64,000 bases of DNA from Reticulitermes lucifugus (Eukaryota > Arthropoda > Insecta > Blattodea > Rhinotermitidae). This document shows positions 46,330 to 57,993 of the stretch, piece by piece. Each line of letters opens with the position of its first letter. Within the stretch, counting starts at the first letter, position 1. The stretch lies in assembly GCA_026260175.1 (NCBI GenBank), contig JAKCWW010000899.1, positions 10,039 to 74,038 on the forward strand, written 5' to 3'. The translations under genes were made by a program, and so were the position numbers. The notes under the pieces were generated by a model. It was not told the origin of the DNA, did no database searches, and saw only the letters and a program-made list of their open reading frames with translations.

Positions 46330-46556
46330 CAACTAACTAACTAAATTAAGTCCATGGAGCAGATTCCTTCCTGAGAAGCTAAGAGGTCGTTAGCTAGTCA
46401 AGAAATTCCCCGCATCTTATGGAACCAGAAGGTTCTTTACCGCATTCACAAGAGCCCGCCACCTGTCCGTACCCTCAGCCACAGCAATCCAGCCCATGCC
46501 TCCCCATCCCACTTCTTGAAGATCAATTTTAATATTATCCTCCCACCTACGCCTAG
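46330..46556 (-). pseudogene. LINE 3' end, reverse transcriptase C-terminus, broken
   Basis: Minus strand: [14 protein letters not shown]-like reading (CGTAGGTGGGAGGATAATAT, TAAAATTGATCTTCAAGAAG), then [17 protein letters not shown], then the shared tail GCGGGGAATTTCTTGACTAG and CTCCATGGACT, ending in TTAGTTAGTTAG repeats. The short tandem tail is typical of some LINE clades. Confidence 0.8.
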
Positions 46557-46559
46557 GTA

Positions 46560-49500
46560 CTTACTCTTAACTCATAACGTAAATACTAGCAGAGCATTCC
46601 AGGCCGTAGAAGTACCAGTGTCTCTAAAAACAATTTGAACAAGTCCCCTTTCTTTGTTCTCTGCAATGTCCTGCTCTCTGAATCTTCTTCCCCTTTTCAC
46701 AGTTAAGTTCGCTACGGCAGAGCGTAAATCTTAGTTGGCTGTCATACTCCATCCAAGGGTACCAACAATCTTAATCCATGAATCTGTTCATTCAAGGCCT
46801 TCTATGGGGTTGTTTCATCTCCTTAGAATGCGAAATGTCGCTTTGTGTAGCCACTGAGTGGAAAGATGTTACTGAATTTGAGACAGCATTTCTTGTAAAG
46901 TCCCTGACAGCCTACATGTCACGAGCTTTGCAGCTAACCGAAAAATTTCGTACTGTAATCCATGATGTCTATTATCGTTACTTCCTTTATTGACAACCGG
47001 TTATCACACATGACAGTAGGCTCGGGCACGGCGTCATCGCCAAAAATCAATTCAACCGATGGATGACCCGCATCAATCATTTCTTTGGGGGCTGAAGCTG
47101 CCAATAAAGAAAACATCCATATAATAGAGTTAACTTATTCAGCGTTTAGCGTTACGTTGTAGACGTTTATAAATAATGTTACTTCTTCTTCTCTAACTTC
47201 AGAACATAATTGTCTTCCAGTTTTAACATAAGCATGTGGTATATTGGGTTGCTTACCATTCCTTTGTGAATCCTCTTCTACATTTTTAGATGTAACTTCC
47301 ATACTTTTGGTTGAAAGATGTCAATTTCTCTTTCTCACCACCAGGGAGAGGATCACTGCTGATACGAAACATCGCGAGAGCAATATCTCTCCTTACACCT
47401 AAGTTAATACGTCAGGACGCACCAAGGTGGTCTTTAGCAATAATTCTTGCGGTTCTTGTAATATGACTTTTTTGTCCACATAGGTCTTGTTAGTATTTAT
47501 AATTTGTCGCGATGATACGTCCCGTGTCTTAAAACACACCGTCGCGGCAAAATTATCATATATCACTTTGTTGGCTGAATCAAACAAATTCATCGAAAAG
47601 TTTCTAAATTCAAACGTCTTATGCAGGCTGGCGACTGTAAAATTTTTCAAGTGTCGCAAAAATACTTCAAAATATGCAATAAAGTCTCGGAATTCCAGGA
47701 AAAGTTCGATTCACGGCCAAATAAAGTGCTAAATCTAATCGATGACACCAACACAAGACTTTCATTAAACAATGCCCAACAAGATTCTCGAAAACCTTCT
47801 AAAATCGGCCTGTGCGACAAGAGTTAGCGCTTTCACCATCCTTTGTTTTTCCATCTACTCGTAAAATGCAGACGAAACGCCGGCCGACTGACGGATTTCC
47901 ATCGCCGTTCCCAGCAGAACCTCTTCTCTCTATTTCTCAGGTTGTACCACCACTCCAGTTAAAGTAAACCGGATCACATTTACACGCACATAACATCAAC
48001 GAACCAAGGCAACAGCAAAGCCATGACACGAAAAAAAAACATTAAAATAATTTAATTAAAAGTGACAGTTAAATCGAAAAAAAGACTAATCAGGATTATA
48101 ATGACTGCACCGTGTCCCATGATAAGTATACGAAATAGAAAATATGGTATTACAGTAACATAAAATTTTACGAAGCAGAAAACACTGTTCTCCAAATTTA
48201 TCAATAACAATAATAATAATAAGCGCAATAATTTGAAAAGGGCTCCTAGACAATATACCCTGCATAAGGGAATAAGAGGAATGAAATATAATAATAATAA
48301 TAATAATAATAATAAAGCAACCATCTAACTTGGACTAAAACAGCCTAATAACAGTAATAACAATAACAAATAAATTCGTTGTATTTGTAATTAGCGTCCG
48401 TTAATAAATTATTAAGCAAAATAATAGTAATAATAAATTTTGTATTTACTTACTTCCTGACTCAACAGCCTACTGTTCAGTTACAAAGACAGTCCAAGTA
48501 GAAGGGTGTATCAAAAACGAATCAAGACAAGAGCAAATCCAGCATAGAGAATAAATGAAAAAAGAATTTAAGTAAAAGTGAAAGTTGGATCAAAGAAAGG
48601 AAAACTAACAAGGTTGTAATGAGTACAATATAATGCAATGACAAAGTACGTTGGGATTAATCGGTACTCACCAGAACCAAAATCGTTTCAGAAATTTTAA
48701 TGGAAACTTGCACACTAAATTTAATCGAATACCTGCAACTTTGGAAATGAAGCATTCAGACGGACACGGCATCCCCAGTATGCGGCTGTATTATGAAGTT
48801 TGTGTCATAAACGTGTAAATAACAGCAATTTTCCCACACAGCGTATTTGTGACCCTGCATCAGTCGCTTCCAAAATACATCTGCGCCAACGACGCTTCAT
48901 GTTAAAACGAAAACAAGCAGCAAAGAAGTGCAGAAAACGAGTGAATAACACGGGAGTTACGAGGTTAACAAGAGGACTATGTATCTTCGAATTGGCTTAT
49001 ACGGTTTACAGTTTCGTGAAGGAGCAAAATCAATCTGTTGAATTGAGTGAAACTAGAGGATTTACCATCTCCAGGGGAACGCGTTATCTACCCAACGACC
49101 ATGCTGTATCTGCAGACAACTGCTAAAGCAGCGAAATAAACTGGTGTAACTTCATGGAGACGTCACTGCACAGGTTGAAATGGAAACAAAATAAAGTAAC
49201 AGGATCTGTCGGTTCCTGCCAGCCTGGCGCAACACTTTGTTTCCTCTGGATTTACGTTCTCCAGTCTCTAAGAACACAAAGCAGCCGACAGGTAATCATT
49301 CTAGTTTGATTCGTGTATGAATCCGGACAATTCCACGCACACTTTGTCATATAAGAGTTATATTTCATTTGCCACTCTTCATTCCACTACACCTTCGCTC
49401 TGGACCAGTATTCAGTCCCGTCAAGAGGTTGACCAGCAACACCGAACATGCTGGTAGCGGTAAAGCTCTACGCACGTACTCATATTATGTAACCGTTTAG

Positions 49501-49650
49501 AATGTCGGTCCCGTTACCGACTATTCACGCAAGTTTTCCGTGTTTGTCCTCAGTTTTTCCATGTGAAGTGCGTTACGTAACGACTCTGCCCATTGCCAAG
49601 ATTACACAGCGTCGGTAACAGTATCTAAGTGAGTAAGGAGAAATGGTAGG
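46560..49650. other. Unassigned sequence with (AAT)n tracts
   Basis: An AAT trinucleotide run at 48289-48315 and looser AAT/AAC tracts at 48205-48230 and 48345-48440. The 108-residue open frame at 48800-49126 has no family resemblance I can recognise. Confidence 0.5.
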
Positions 49651-49654
49651 AAGA

Positions 49655-49792
49655 TAATAACAGGGGAACCGAAGTACTCGAAAAAGAACCTGTCTGCTTG
49701 TCACTTTGTCCACCACAAATCCCACACTGCCCGACCTGGACCGAAGTCGGACATCCGCGGTGAGAGGCCTAACCGCCCGAGCCCCTCTCTCC
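49655..49792 (-). mobile_element. tRNA-derived SINE, family 2, partial
   Basis: Minus strand: GGGGCTCGGGCGGTTAGGCC, TCTCACCGCGGATGTCCGAC, GTGTGGGATTTGTGGTGGAC, AAAGTGACAAGCAGACAGG, TCGAGTACTTCGGTTCCCCT. Aligns with 37001-37290; box B is degraded. Confidence 0.78.
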
Positions 49793-50812
49793 GTGTGAAT
49801 ATCGGCATAGCAACTTATAGCAGGTTCGACCGCCTCCTTCCCTACTCTTACCTTCCAGCACTCACATTTCACAGCCTTCTTCCTATCTATTTCGATCCTA
49901 TATAAACCAAATATCTGAAGCATAATCGTTGCATAATTCATCAATCGTTCTCCTTCTAACTGCTAGCATATCCATTCAGGAGGTAACTGATTTTAATGCC
50001 GTACGGACTGACATTTTCCACGACTCTCTTTAGGCCATCCAGGATAATTACAAACAGGTACACTGAAATATTCCAAGATCACTTCCTCTGAATTCCTTGC
50101 CTACTCTCACACCGCATTCTGCACACATTGCACCGGCCTTTAGTGCAATTAGCAAGAATAATCAAAGAAAATGCTCCTGAGGATCAAGAGGGACAGACAC
50201 CGAATTAACTTCCGTCGAGTAAAGGTGATTCATAAACAATGGAGATTCATAAATAAACTGTTGAAATTCAAAGGAATTCCAAGAACATTTACTTCTGACA
50301 CATAATCCCGTATACGACGAAAATCTTATAATTTATTATGCAAGTCTATGCAAACTTTCAAAATGTATTTTCGTTTAGTTTCTGTGACGTGTGATTTATT
50401 TTTAATGATTTCTTACAAGCGATTCTCTGACACTCATTTTACATGTCAGGGCCCATCCAATTGGTGTAAGAATATAGCTGCTTCTCATTATTTCCCTTTG
50501 TATGCAGAAATTTAATTTCTTCCTCTGCCTTGCGGACTGCTAATAACCGAAGTTCTGTGCCTTGTTACCTAAGCCAATTATTTTAATCCGGAGCTCGAGG
50601 TTAAAGTGTGTTGGGGCTCAAAACAATTTGCGGGTTTTCTTTTCTCCACAACCGCCATGTTTTCGTAAAGGCAGCAGCTGTGGTATGCTTAACCAGGTTG
50701 GATGGTGATGTCCATTATTTAACAAGTATTAAAAATATACCGAATTTTCTCTGTTCTTCATAGAGCTGGTTGTGTGCGTACGTCATAAAAGTAAGATCAT
50801 ATTTCGAGTGTC

Positions 50813-51122
50813 GTCTAGTGCAGCGGTCACCAACCGGTGGTCCGCGAGAAACTTTTGGTGGTCCGTGGAGAAATTTGGACATTATTTGCAATTTTTATGT
50901 TTATTATACTTATTTCAAACAAGCAGCAACAAATATCACGCTAATAATTTTGTTATAATTAAACAAGTGCATTTCATATTAATAAAAATAGAACTTTATG
51001 ATCATTATTTTATAGATGTTTGTACCTTTTTAAAAAAAATTCATGTTAATGGTCCGCGGGATTCAAAATTGTGAGTTTAGTGGTCCGTGAGGTCCGAATG
51101 GTTGGCGACCGCTGGTCTAGTG
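50813..51122. mobile_element. hAT-type short element, 294 bp, perfect 8-bp target duplication
   Basis: Element 50821-51114 begins CAGCGGTCACCAACCGGTGG and ends, inverted, CAGCGGTCGCCAACCATTCG. Flanked by GTCTAGTG at 50813-50820 and 51115-51122. Subterminal GGTGGTCCGCGAG and AGTGGTCCGTGAGG are repeated within it. AT-rich middle, no transposase. The intact duplication suggests a fairly recent insertion. Confidence 0.94.
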
Positions 51123-51589
51123 CGTCCAGACTACTCGTCTTTGGACTCAGGATTATTCTCGTGCTCGCGATACTCGGAGCTGTGTACAATTGTTGCTCAG
51201 CGGTTTGAGATACTCTGATCTGAAAGGTTCTTTATGAATGCTGTGATGGGTGTACAGAACGATTATAATCAAAGATCTTACAGTAACAAGTGCTGGAGAC
51301 AAGCATCTGATCCCATTCCTAATTTTGTTCTGAATTGTTACACTTTCTAATATAATGCCTAAACGCGTTTCATTGACATTTCCAACCACATACAGTTCCT
51401 TTTCGGGACCACTTTACACTACTGACTGGCAGTATCCCGTAACACTTGACACTCCTTGCTCTCAACCACAGAATGTAAATCTTAACTCTCAGTCCATTCA
51501 GTAACAAGTACAAAACGCAAACCAGCCCAACGAAAACACAACAATAAAGCAATGATACGTAGAGCACAGGAATAGGCTTTCAAGTAACA

Positions 51590-51775
51590 CGAGCCCGTAA
51601 GACACACAAACGCTTTCCGAACTGCGGCGCGTCTTGGCGAGCCTCTTTTTCTGTACTGGCTCCGTGCTGAGCCTTGCGAGGCCACGGCTCGGGTGGATCG
51701 CTTTGCTTGGGCTCGGGCTTGTGAAACAGTCCACATTTACAAGGACACACAAGTCGGAGCACGCGCCCGAACACC
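51590..51775 (-). other. GC-rich island, open in three frames; possible exon
   Basis: Between AT-rich flanks, about 185 bp is GC- and CpG-rich, and all three minus-strand frames are open over most of it (readings beginning MFGRVLRLVCPCKC, MWTVSQARAQAKR, and a third containing RLAKTRRSSESVC). A possible acceptor (CAAACTACAG) sits at its 5' side on the minus strand. It lies upstream of, and on the same strand as, the NOS exons, so a poorly conserved N-terminal NOS exon or 5' UTR is conceivable. I recognise no NOS motif and cannot choose a frame. Confidence 0.25.
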
Positions 51776-52784
51776 TGTAGTTTGAAAGCACCATTAGACG
51801 AGTATCAATTATTCAAACCATGCCGTTTTAGGAATACACCTACTGAAGTCTCCAGGCCACGCTGCATCGCTTTATAATAGCTGAATTTTAATTCGGTTCG
51901 ATAGCGACTGTATTGAGGCCTATTGTAATTAGATTAAAGACATGTGTAAATAAAACTTCCTCACGTGCTTATCCTATTGCCTTACTTATAGAGCGTTGCC
52001 GTTTCGCTGTACAAAATTGGAAGATGAGTGTCAGTTATTGACTGAAAATTATATGGAAGGAAGCGGTCGCTACTTTACTGTCCGAGCATTTAACTGGAGA
52101 GACAAAGGAATATCGTGTGATAGTTCGAGGAAATATAGCCGGTCTCCAGTGAAATATCCGAACAGTGGACTTACCCAATACAAAGCAGGAGTGCCAAATG
52201 AACACTGCTTTCGGTCCACCATCTGCTAATCTCAGCACACGACTGACGTGAGAAGGCTACTTAAATTCTGAGTCCCTGAATGGAGAGTTCACTACCCAAA
52301 TCGGTGGGCCCCAGTGTGTCCAGACGTGGTGGTAATAAGCAAATTATAAAACATGTCACCAGTAATCAAACCTCTGCCTAGCCCCTTAGCTGTTAATTTA
52401 CCTTCACATCCCAGAACACCGCATAAAATCACGGTGAAAATATCACCGCTTACAGAAAAATGGATGCTTAACGTCAATGATCAAAACGTGGAGCCACAGA
52501 CAACATGCGACATATGGCTGGGATGAAGACAATTAGAGCCCTGCTCGAACCCTCAGTTGCCAGAAATAGCACGGATTTAGTATTAAACCTGTACACGTGC
52601 CAGGGACAATAATACATAATATTATCATCTGAAAATTAGATTCTCTTGCTGATTCCAATTCATAATCAACTTCTGAAACAACAGATCGTACTTAGGCATT
52701 AGGTATAACTACTGGATTGTGGATGGGCCTATCGCGAAACCTCTACCTATACAAGCGCGCCGCCATACATACAGAATGGGATTC

Positions 52785-52860
52785 GAATCCACAACCCCAA
52801 TATCCTAGAGGTCGAAGACAGTAGGCGCTACAGAGAGTACGGTCACTGTGGCATATAACT
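52785..52860 (-). other. tRNA-like box B, old SINE head?
   Basis: Minus strand GTGGATTCGAATCCCATTCT with an upstream box A-like GTAGCGCCTACTGTC. No body shared with the other families. Confidence 0.3.
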
Positions 52861-53067
52861 AACAACAGCGTATACGTGTACAGAGTTTCATTATATGAGA
52901 CTCTATACCCGGAGTAAGCGTTGGGTAGTCTAGGCCTGCTCGGAATTACAACCTCGTTCAAAGCGTCAGAAATATGTGTGCTTAGATTGGTAAATATTCT
53001 CCACATTAAGAAAGTTTCAAGTAACGGTTGTAGCTCCAGACGTGACTTCTATAGTCCCGATGTAGCC

Positions 53068-53592
53068 ATGTAGCAAGATAGGTAATGTACGTATGAAACA
53101 TTTAGGCGCGTTCGTGTAACCATTTTTGCCGTGGAAAAACAGTAAGTATTATATATTCTGAGCGTGTCTGCAGCCTTAGTTACCCAGCATGCAATGCGCA
53201 TGCGCCGTATTATATTGTTATCTGTGGCCTGTCTGGCTGTACCATATTTTTCCACATTATCTCATAAACGGAAGGATTTTCGATAAAAGGTTATTGTACA
53301 TATAATGTGTTTTGATTTTCTCTACACCTTTTGTCTGAAACAGTTCTCATTCTAAGAATTAATTCAGCGAGATATTATCATTAATGTACATCGGCCTTCA
53401 TGTAAAGTAGCTGTTATTCTTGTCAGAGTTTAATGAAAATTGACTTTTCTCGACAGATTCTCGAAAAGTATTTAAATATCAAATTTCATAAAAATCAGTC
53501 CAGTGGGAGCAGAGTTGTTCCACGCCGACGACGGACAGACATGACGAAGCTAATAGTCGCTATTCGCAATTTTGCGAACGCGTCTAAAAGAC
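53068..53592 (+). repeat. 0.53-kb interspersed repeat, copy C
   Basis: Same order of landmarks as 17446-17980: GATAGGTAATGTACGTAT, TTGCCGTGGAAAAA, GCGCATGCGCCGTATTATAT, GGCCTGTCTGGCTGTACCAT, TTCAGCGAGATATTAT, AAATTTCATAAAAATCAGTC, ACGGACAGACATGACGAAGC, and TTCGCAATTTTGCGAACGCG. A possible inverted pair GGCGCGTTCG (53104) and CGAACGCGTC (53575) lies near the ends. Confidence 0.88.
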
Positions 53593-53599
53593 GTTTTTT

Positions 53600-55440
53600 A
53601 TGATAAAACATTGCACGGAAATCTGATAGGGTTCAAGTTTATAACGGGCCGTTATGCATCTAGATGAAATTAGCACAATACTCAAGACTCTGATTTCTTA
53701 GAAACGTATTTAATGGCTGTCCGTTAGGAAGTTCCGTAGACAACGCGTAAATACAAAGACTTGCGCAACAGGCACTCATTTTATACCCTGTGTGCCAAAA
53801 ACTCATAAAACATTGTCAAAAGAATAAATAAAAAGATCGCTCCTTACATAAGCGCTTAAAACGCACAAGTTCGTACAACAGTGTGTGACATTTACGTGTG
53901 TAAACAATTTTCTGCATGTAACGAAATGACGACAACTGCATTTTTACGACGTGTTCTCTGCATTTATGTAAACGGCGTGTATACACACACAATAGAATGC
54001 AAACGACACTCACCAGCGAACGTCGTGTTACAATTGCTACTGCTCACTCCATCTGGAAGCAAACTTTCTCAGATGTAACCAACATGAAGTACACACGTCG
54101 TCTCCGTAACATGCTGTCAATCCATCGATCGTTCTTTATACCAACAATGTGATCTGACCTCGAGGAACTATGAATGCGACTACATAATTTACAATAGTAC
54201 GCACAGTCCACAATTCGAAAATTAAAAATAAAAATAAAAATGTCTAGTGCACAGGCGGGACAATTCTGTGGTACTTTCAAAACATCAGTCCCCCCCCCGT
54301 GACTCATGCAGTTTTAGTAAAAGTTATTTAAAACAGGGCATGAATTCAATTCGCGGAATTAACCGTCGTTTGTAGCGTTACCACTGAAAGTGAAAGCAAA
54401 TAATAAGTATTTGAGGTAACAGAACTGAACACGGCCTTTAATTATGTTACATCAATCACCTGGGCTCACTCTTGGGTCCTAACCCGCTAATGGTACGTGC
54501 AATTACGTCCACTTCTAACCGTGTTTGTCGTAAAGATGTAGCTTACGTTTATGTTCGGTATCGCTAGCCCCTCTACGTAAATGAGGCGTTATTCCCTAAT
54601 ATTTTATTGTGGGAGTGCCTAAGTGCAGTTCTTTCTAAGGGGTCCACCACAGTAGGTGCATTTTCTAACCCCTCTCATGCGGAATGCGGACGGCAGCATT
54701 CACTGTAAGCAACCTGCGAAGCGGCGTGCTTCAATTGTACATTAGATGGACGAAGTATAAAAAGTAGAGTTTCTGAATGTCAATCACCACCGTGAAAACC
54801 GTAAGAAATTCAAATGTGGATATTATACGTATATACATACTTCATGTCACAGTGCCTATCATATACAATTCCTTTTAATATAAACATTTTTTAGTAAACG
54901 ACAGTTGAAATTTAGATTTAAACTTTAATCAAGTAAAGTTACATTGAAACCGATATGAACCAAAATAAGTGTGGACCTTCCTCCAGTACCAAATGTAATC
55001 GACATCAGTTGTTTCCGAGGTAAAATATTTGGGAATAAGAAGAGAGGGAACAATTTGCTTTAATTTCCTACACTTCTAGCAAATAACGCATGAAAGAATG
55101 CGTTATGATATTCTGATATTCAGAAACCTAGGACCCTGTGGTGGACATAGACGGTTTTTGTAGTCTTCATACTGATGCATGTGATGACCCGACCTGTCAG
55201 CAGCATGTTGCGCAATAACAGGTGTCACCCACTCTGCAGCCTCATAAAACAGCAACTTCATTTCCCAGCAGATAATTACATATTAATGATCATATTTACT
55301 GCATAACACACGGTGTCCCATGCGGTCAGTTCAGACAAAAAGTGTTTGTATGTCGAAAGAAGTTATTAACATTGTAACAAGGCAAAACTTGTTACATATT
55401 ACACATATAATTGTACAAAATAAGGGGATTTCTCATACTA
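53600..55440. other. Unassigned sequence
   Basis: Short A-rich pentamer repeat (AAAAT/AAAATA) at about 54221-54241 and a poly-C tract near 54290. Otherwise nothing recognised. Confidence 0.45.
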
Positions 55441-55470
55441 AACGTATAGTTTGATTTTCACAGTTTTGTA

Positions 55471-55515
55471 TAGGCCTGATGATGGCTCTATAGAGCTGAA
55501 ACCGGTAGCTTAATG
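55471..55515 (+). repeat. Hammerhead-like motif
   Basis: CTGATGA (55476-55482), one T, stem II GGCTC/GAGCT (one G-U pair) with a UAUA loop, GAAA (55498-55501), self-complementary ACCGGT (55501-55506), then A at the would-be cleavage position. Flanking bases TAGGC and GCTTA give a 5-bp stem I including one G-U pair. Confidence 0.58.
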
Positions 55516-55639
55516 TGTTAAAAATATATGTTGGTTGTGACTGTAATCACTGACAAGAGTGAAATATACTTTGTGGTGGACCTGTCGCACATAGCAGCAG
55601 TTTCCTAGTACAATGTAGAAGCTCACCTCAGCTTAATTA

Positions 55640-55805
55640 AGCATTACGCCATGGAGTCGTTTGGGGAGTCAAGTCACAGCTCCACGCTTCATACCGCGGC
55701 CGCTTTACCCCCGGAGGCAAGAGCCAGTCTGAATGCGGTACAGAAAGGAAACGTCCAGCCTCCACTGGGACTAGCAACCCGATCGTCCAGACCACAGCCG
55801 ATCAT
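55640..55805 (-). repeat. GC-rich SINE-like segment
   Basis: Minus strand carries a tRNA-like GATCGGGTTGCTAGTCCCAG. A similar GGGCTAGCAATCCC stretch is seen on the plus strand near 56850, suggesting an interspersed family. Boundaries not clear. Confidence 0.3.
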
Positions 55806-56344
55806 TATATTGCCTTATTAGAATAAATTAATCTGAAATAAATGGGCTATTGCAACCTTGTTTTCTGTGATTCTACTTGTTACTGTACGAGGAAACTCCG
55901 GGCGATTCAGTTAGGTATTTGTGGAAGTCTGCATTGAAATTTATCATACTTTAATGTGGACTCACACGATCCCCTCGGAGGACATTTACCACGAACAACT
56001 CATTATGTAAGAAGATATTCAAAGGTACATGTATAGGCTATCAACCACCGTAAAGACTGGAATACGCCTTTCAGTTAGTGTCGTTCGGAACGGCCTACTA
56101 GGGTAGAATGCGCCTATCACTACCAAGCTGCAAATAAACCATTTTGGGCTATTCGGGCACTGCATAATTTACCGAACGTACATGTGAATTGACATAAGTA
56201 GATCAGACATAGCATCGCACTCTCTATTCTCACATCAAGACATATTTCGGAAGTTTACTTTGGTACAAACTATCTCACATAAATATAACAAACAGAATAA
56301 TGAGAAAGATTCGTAGGAAATGTCAGGTAAAAATCAAATGTTAA

Positions 56345-56640
56345 AGACATATTTGTCCCTGTCCACGCCATAAGAGCATATAGGGGAGAGGAAATGTATA
56401 GCTCAGATCACTCTTAACCTCGACATCAGATTGAGGTGAATGGTCATATTCACGACCCGACCGCCTTACTCCCGGGGAAATAAATCCCTGAACCATTTAA
56501 CAGGAAGCTGGGTGGGTCCCAGAATCGGTCTGGAAGTTTTGGAGAAGGGAAATATCTTTTGTCCCTGCCTGAAATCGAACCCCAGATCGTCCAGCCCATA
56601 GTCCGACTAAGTTATCCCGGCTCCAGGAAATGTTACGTAC
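56345..56640 (-). mobile_element. tRNA-derived SINE, family 3, fullest copy
   Basis: Minus strand starts GGAGCCGGGATAACTTAGTC, GGACTATGGGCTGGACG (box A region), TGGGGTTCGATTTCAGGCAG (box B), then a long body ending CATTTCCTCTCCCCTATATG, CTCTTATGGCGTGGACAGGG. The distal body is shared with 20100-20260 and 33740-33890. About 296 bp. Confidence 0.6.
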
Positions 56641-57190
56641 CGTTATTCACAACCGAATTCCTTAATGTGACAACTTGCCACTATATAAACTTCTAAAACT
56701 CTTTGGCACTGAATAAAGTTCGGTTTTTAGAGCAGACGTCGCCGCGTGCTGTAGGATTGTCAGGAAAAAATGAAGAAATTACGGATATTTTACTAGTCTG
56801 TCAGGGACCCTAGAACCCTTCCGAGGGCACAGAACGTTCCCGAGTACAGGGCTAGCAATCCCTGCCGTTGATCAAACCAGCAGAGCACATCCCACTTACG
56901 TCCAAAGTGATTAAATAGTTACGGACACGAAGCGAAGTTCTATAGCGTACGTTATGGACGTGATAGGCACGTATCATGACGTTGCGTGTCTCCCTCTGCG
57001 GGACCTCCGCTTAAAGGTCACTATTTCGATCCTCTGTTCACTTACTGTAAAGGTTCAACACATAACAGTTTTGGCAAGTAATGAAAAAGCACTTGCGAGA
57101 CTGAGGATCTCAGAGTTTTTGACGAATATGGAAATCTTATAGGATAATATCCCTTAAGACATATTACGTCACTCTGCAGATTGCTACACA

Positions 57191-57312
57191 CGCACTAACG
57201 TTTCAGAGGAACTTGTTGCCCCCATCTTCAAAGCAGTCCAAGTAGAGGTAAAACTACCCTGACTACCCTGAAAATGGAAGCAGCAAACTCTTCAGAAACG
57301 TTGGTACCAATG
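57191..57312. repeat. Divergent pair of hammerhead-like modules
   Basis: Minus-strand module: TTGAAGA, T, GGGGG...TTCCTCT, GAAACGTTAG (about 57198-57232). Plus-strand module: CCTGAAAAT, GGAAG...CTTC, AGAAACGTTGGTAC (about 57268-57307). The two point away from each other, the same arrangement as at 10.83-10.91 kb, but the arms are less alike. Boxes are partly decayed. Confidence 0.45.
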
Positions 57313-57927
57313 TACCAATCTGCACGGTGTCAAGAGGAATGGAATATTCAAAGAGGCAAGTGGTATGAACGTTGAGCCTTGGTCTTATTAACATCGACCC
57401 ACAAAGCCAGAGACTCAGTACAGTCTCGGCACAGCTACTGACTATAACGAGGTTCTTCGTGGTTTTCCTTAGTATCTTCAGGCGAATATTGCGATAATAC
57501 CATTAACAAGGTCCACTACTAGCTACTAATCCTTCAATATCATCCATTTCGACACCACGTATAATCTGTGAACCCGGAACACTGTCGTTAAATAACCGCG
57601 TAACTGCTTTATGTACAGACACCTAGAAGTACAGCGTATGGGATACTATTATTTGCATCGATGTTCGACTTCTACAGATAACTGTCCAATTATTAGACAT
57701 AGTAACACTGATATGTTGTGGGAACGAAATCTGAATGCAAGTCCATATTATAACAGAGTATCAGAAGCTGTTAATTTTTTTTCTTTCAGTTTCAATTGAG
57801 TTGTAACAAAACGCAGCAGACAGCCTGATAAAAGCACGTGTACTTGTTCAACCCTGACTAATATTTTCTACATAAAGGTGGTAAACGTAATAGCCTATAA
57901 ATAATACAGGAGATGGGCGAGTGTGTT

Positions 57928-57993
57928 TAATTGAAGAGACCTCTGTCAGTCGAGTCTGTTTAGTTGAAGAGACGTCTGTCAGTTCCAGACGGA
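57928..57993 (+). repeat. 33-bp tandem duplication
   Basis: TGTTTAATTGAAGAGACCTC, TGTCAGTCGAGTC is followed directly by TGTTTAGTTGAAGAGACGTC, TGTCAGTTCCAGA. Two units, four or five differences. It makes an in-frame peptide repeat in a short open frame that I do not regard as a gene. Confidence 0.85.

Noticed and set aside
46934-47116. Minus-strand 60-residue open frame containing ELIFGDDAVPEP
   Set aside because: The GDD string is a chance resemblance to a polymerase motif; no neighbouring motifs support it.
48800-49126. 108-residue basic open frame
   Set aside because: No recognisable domain; length is within chance for 64 kb in six frames.
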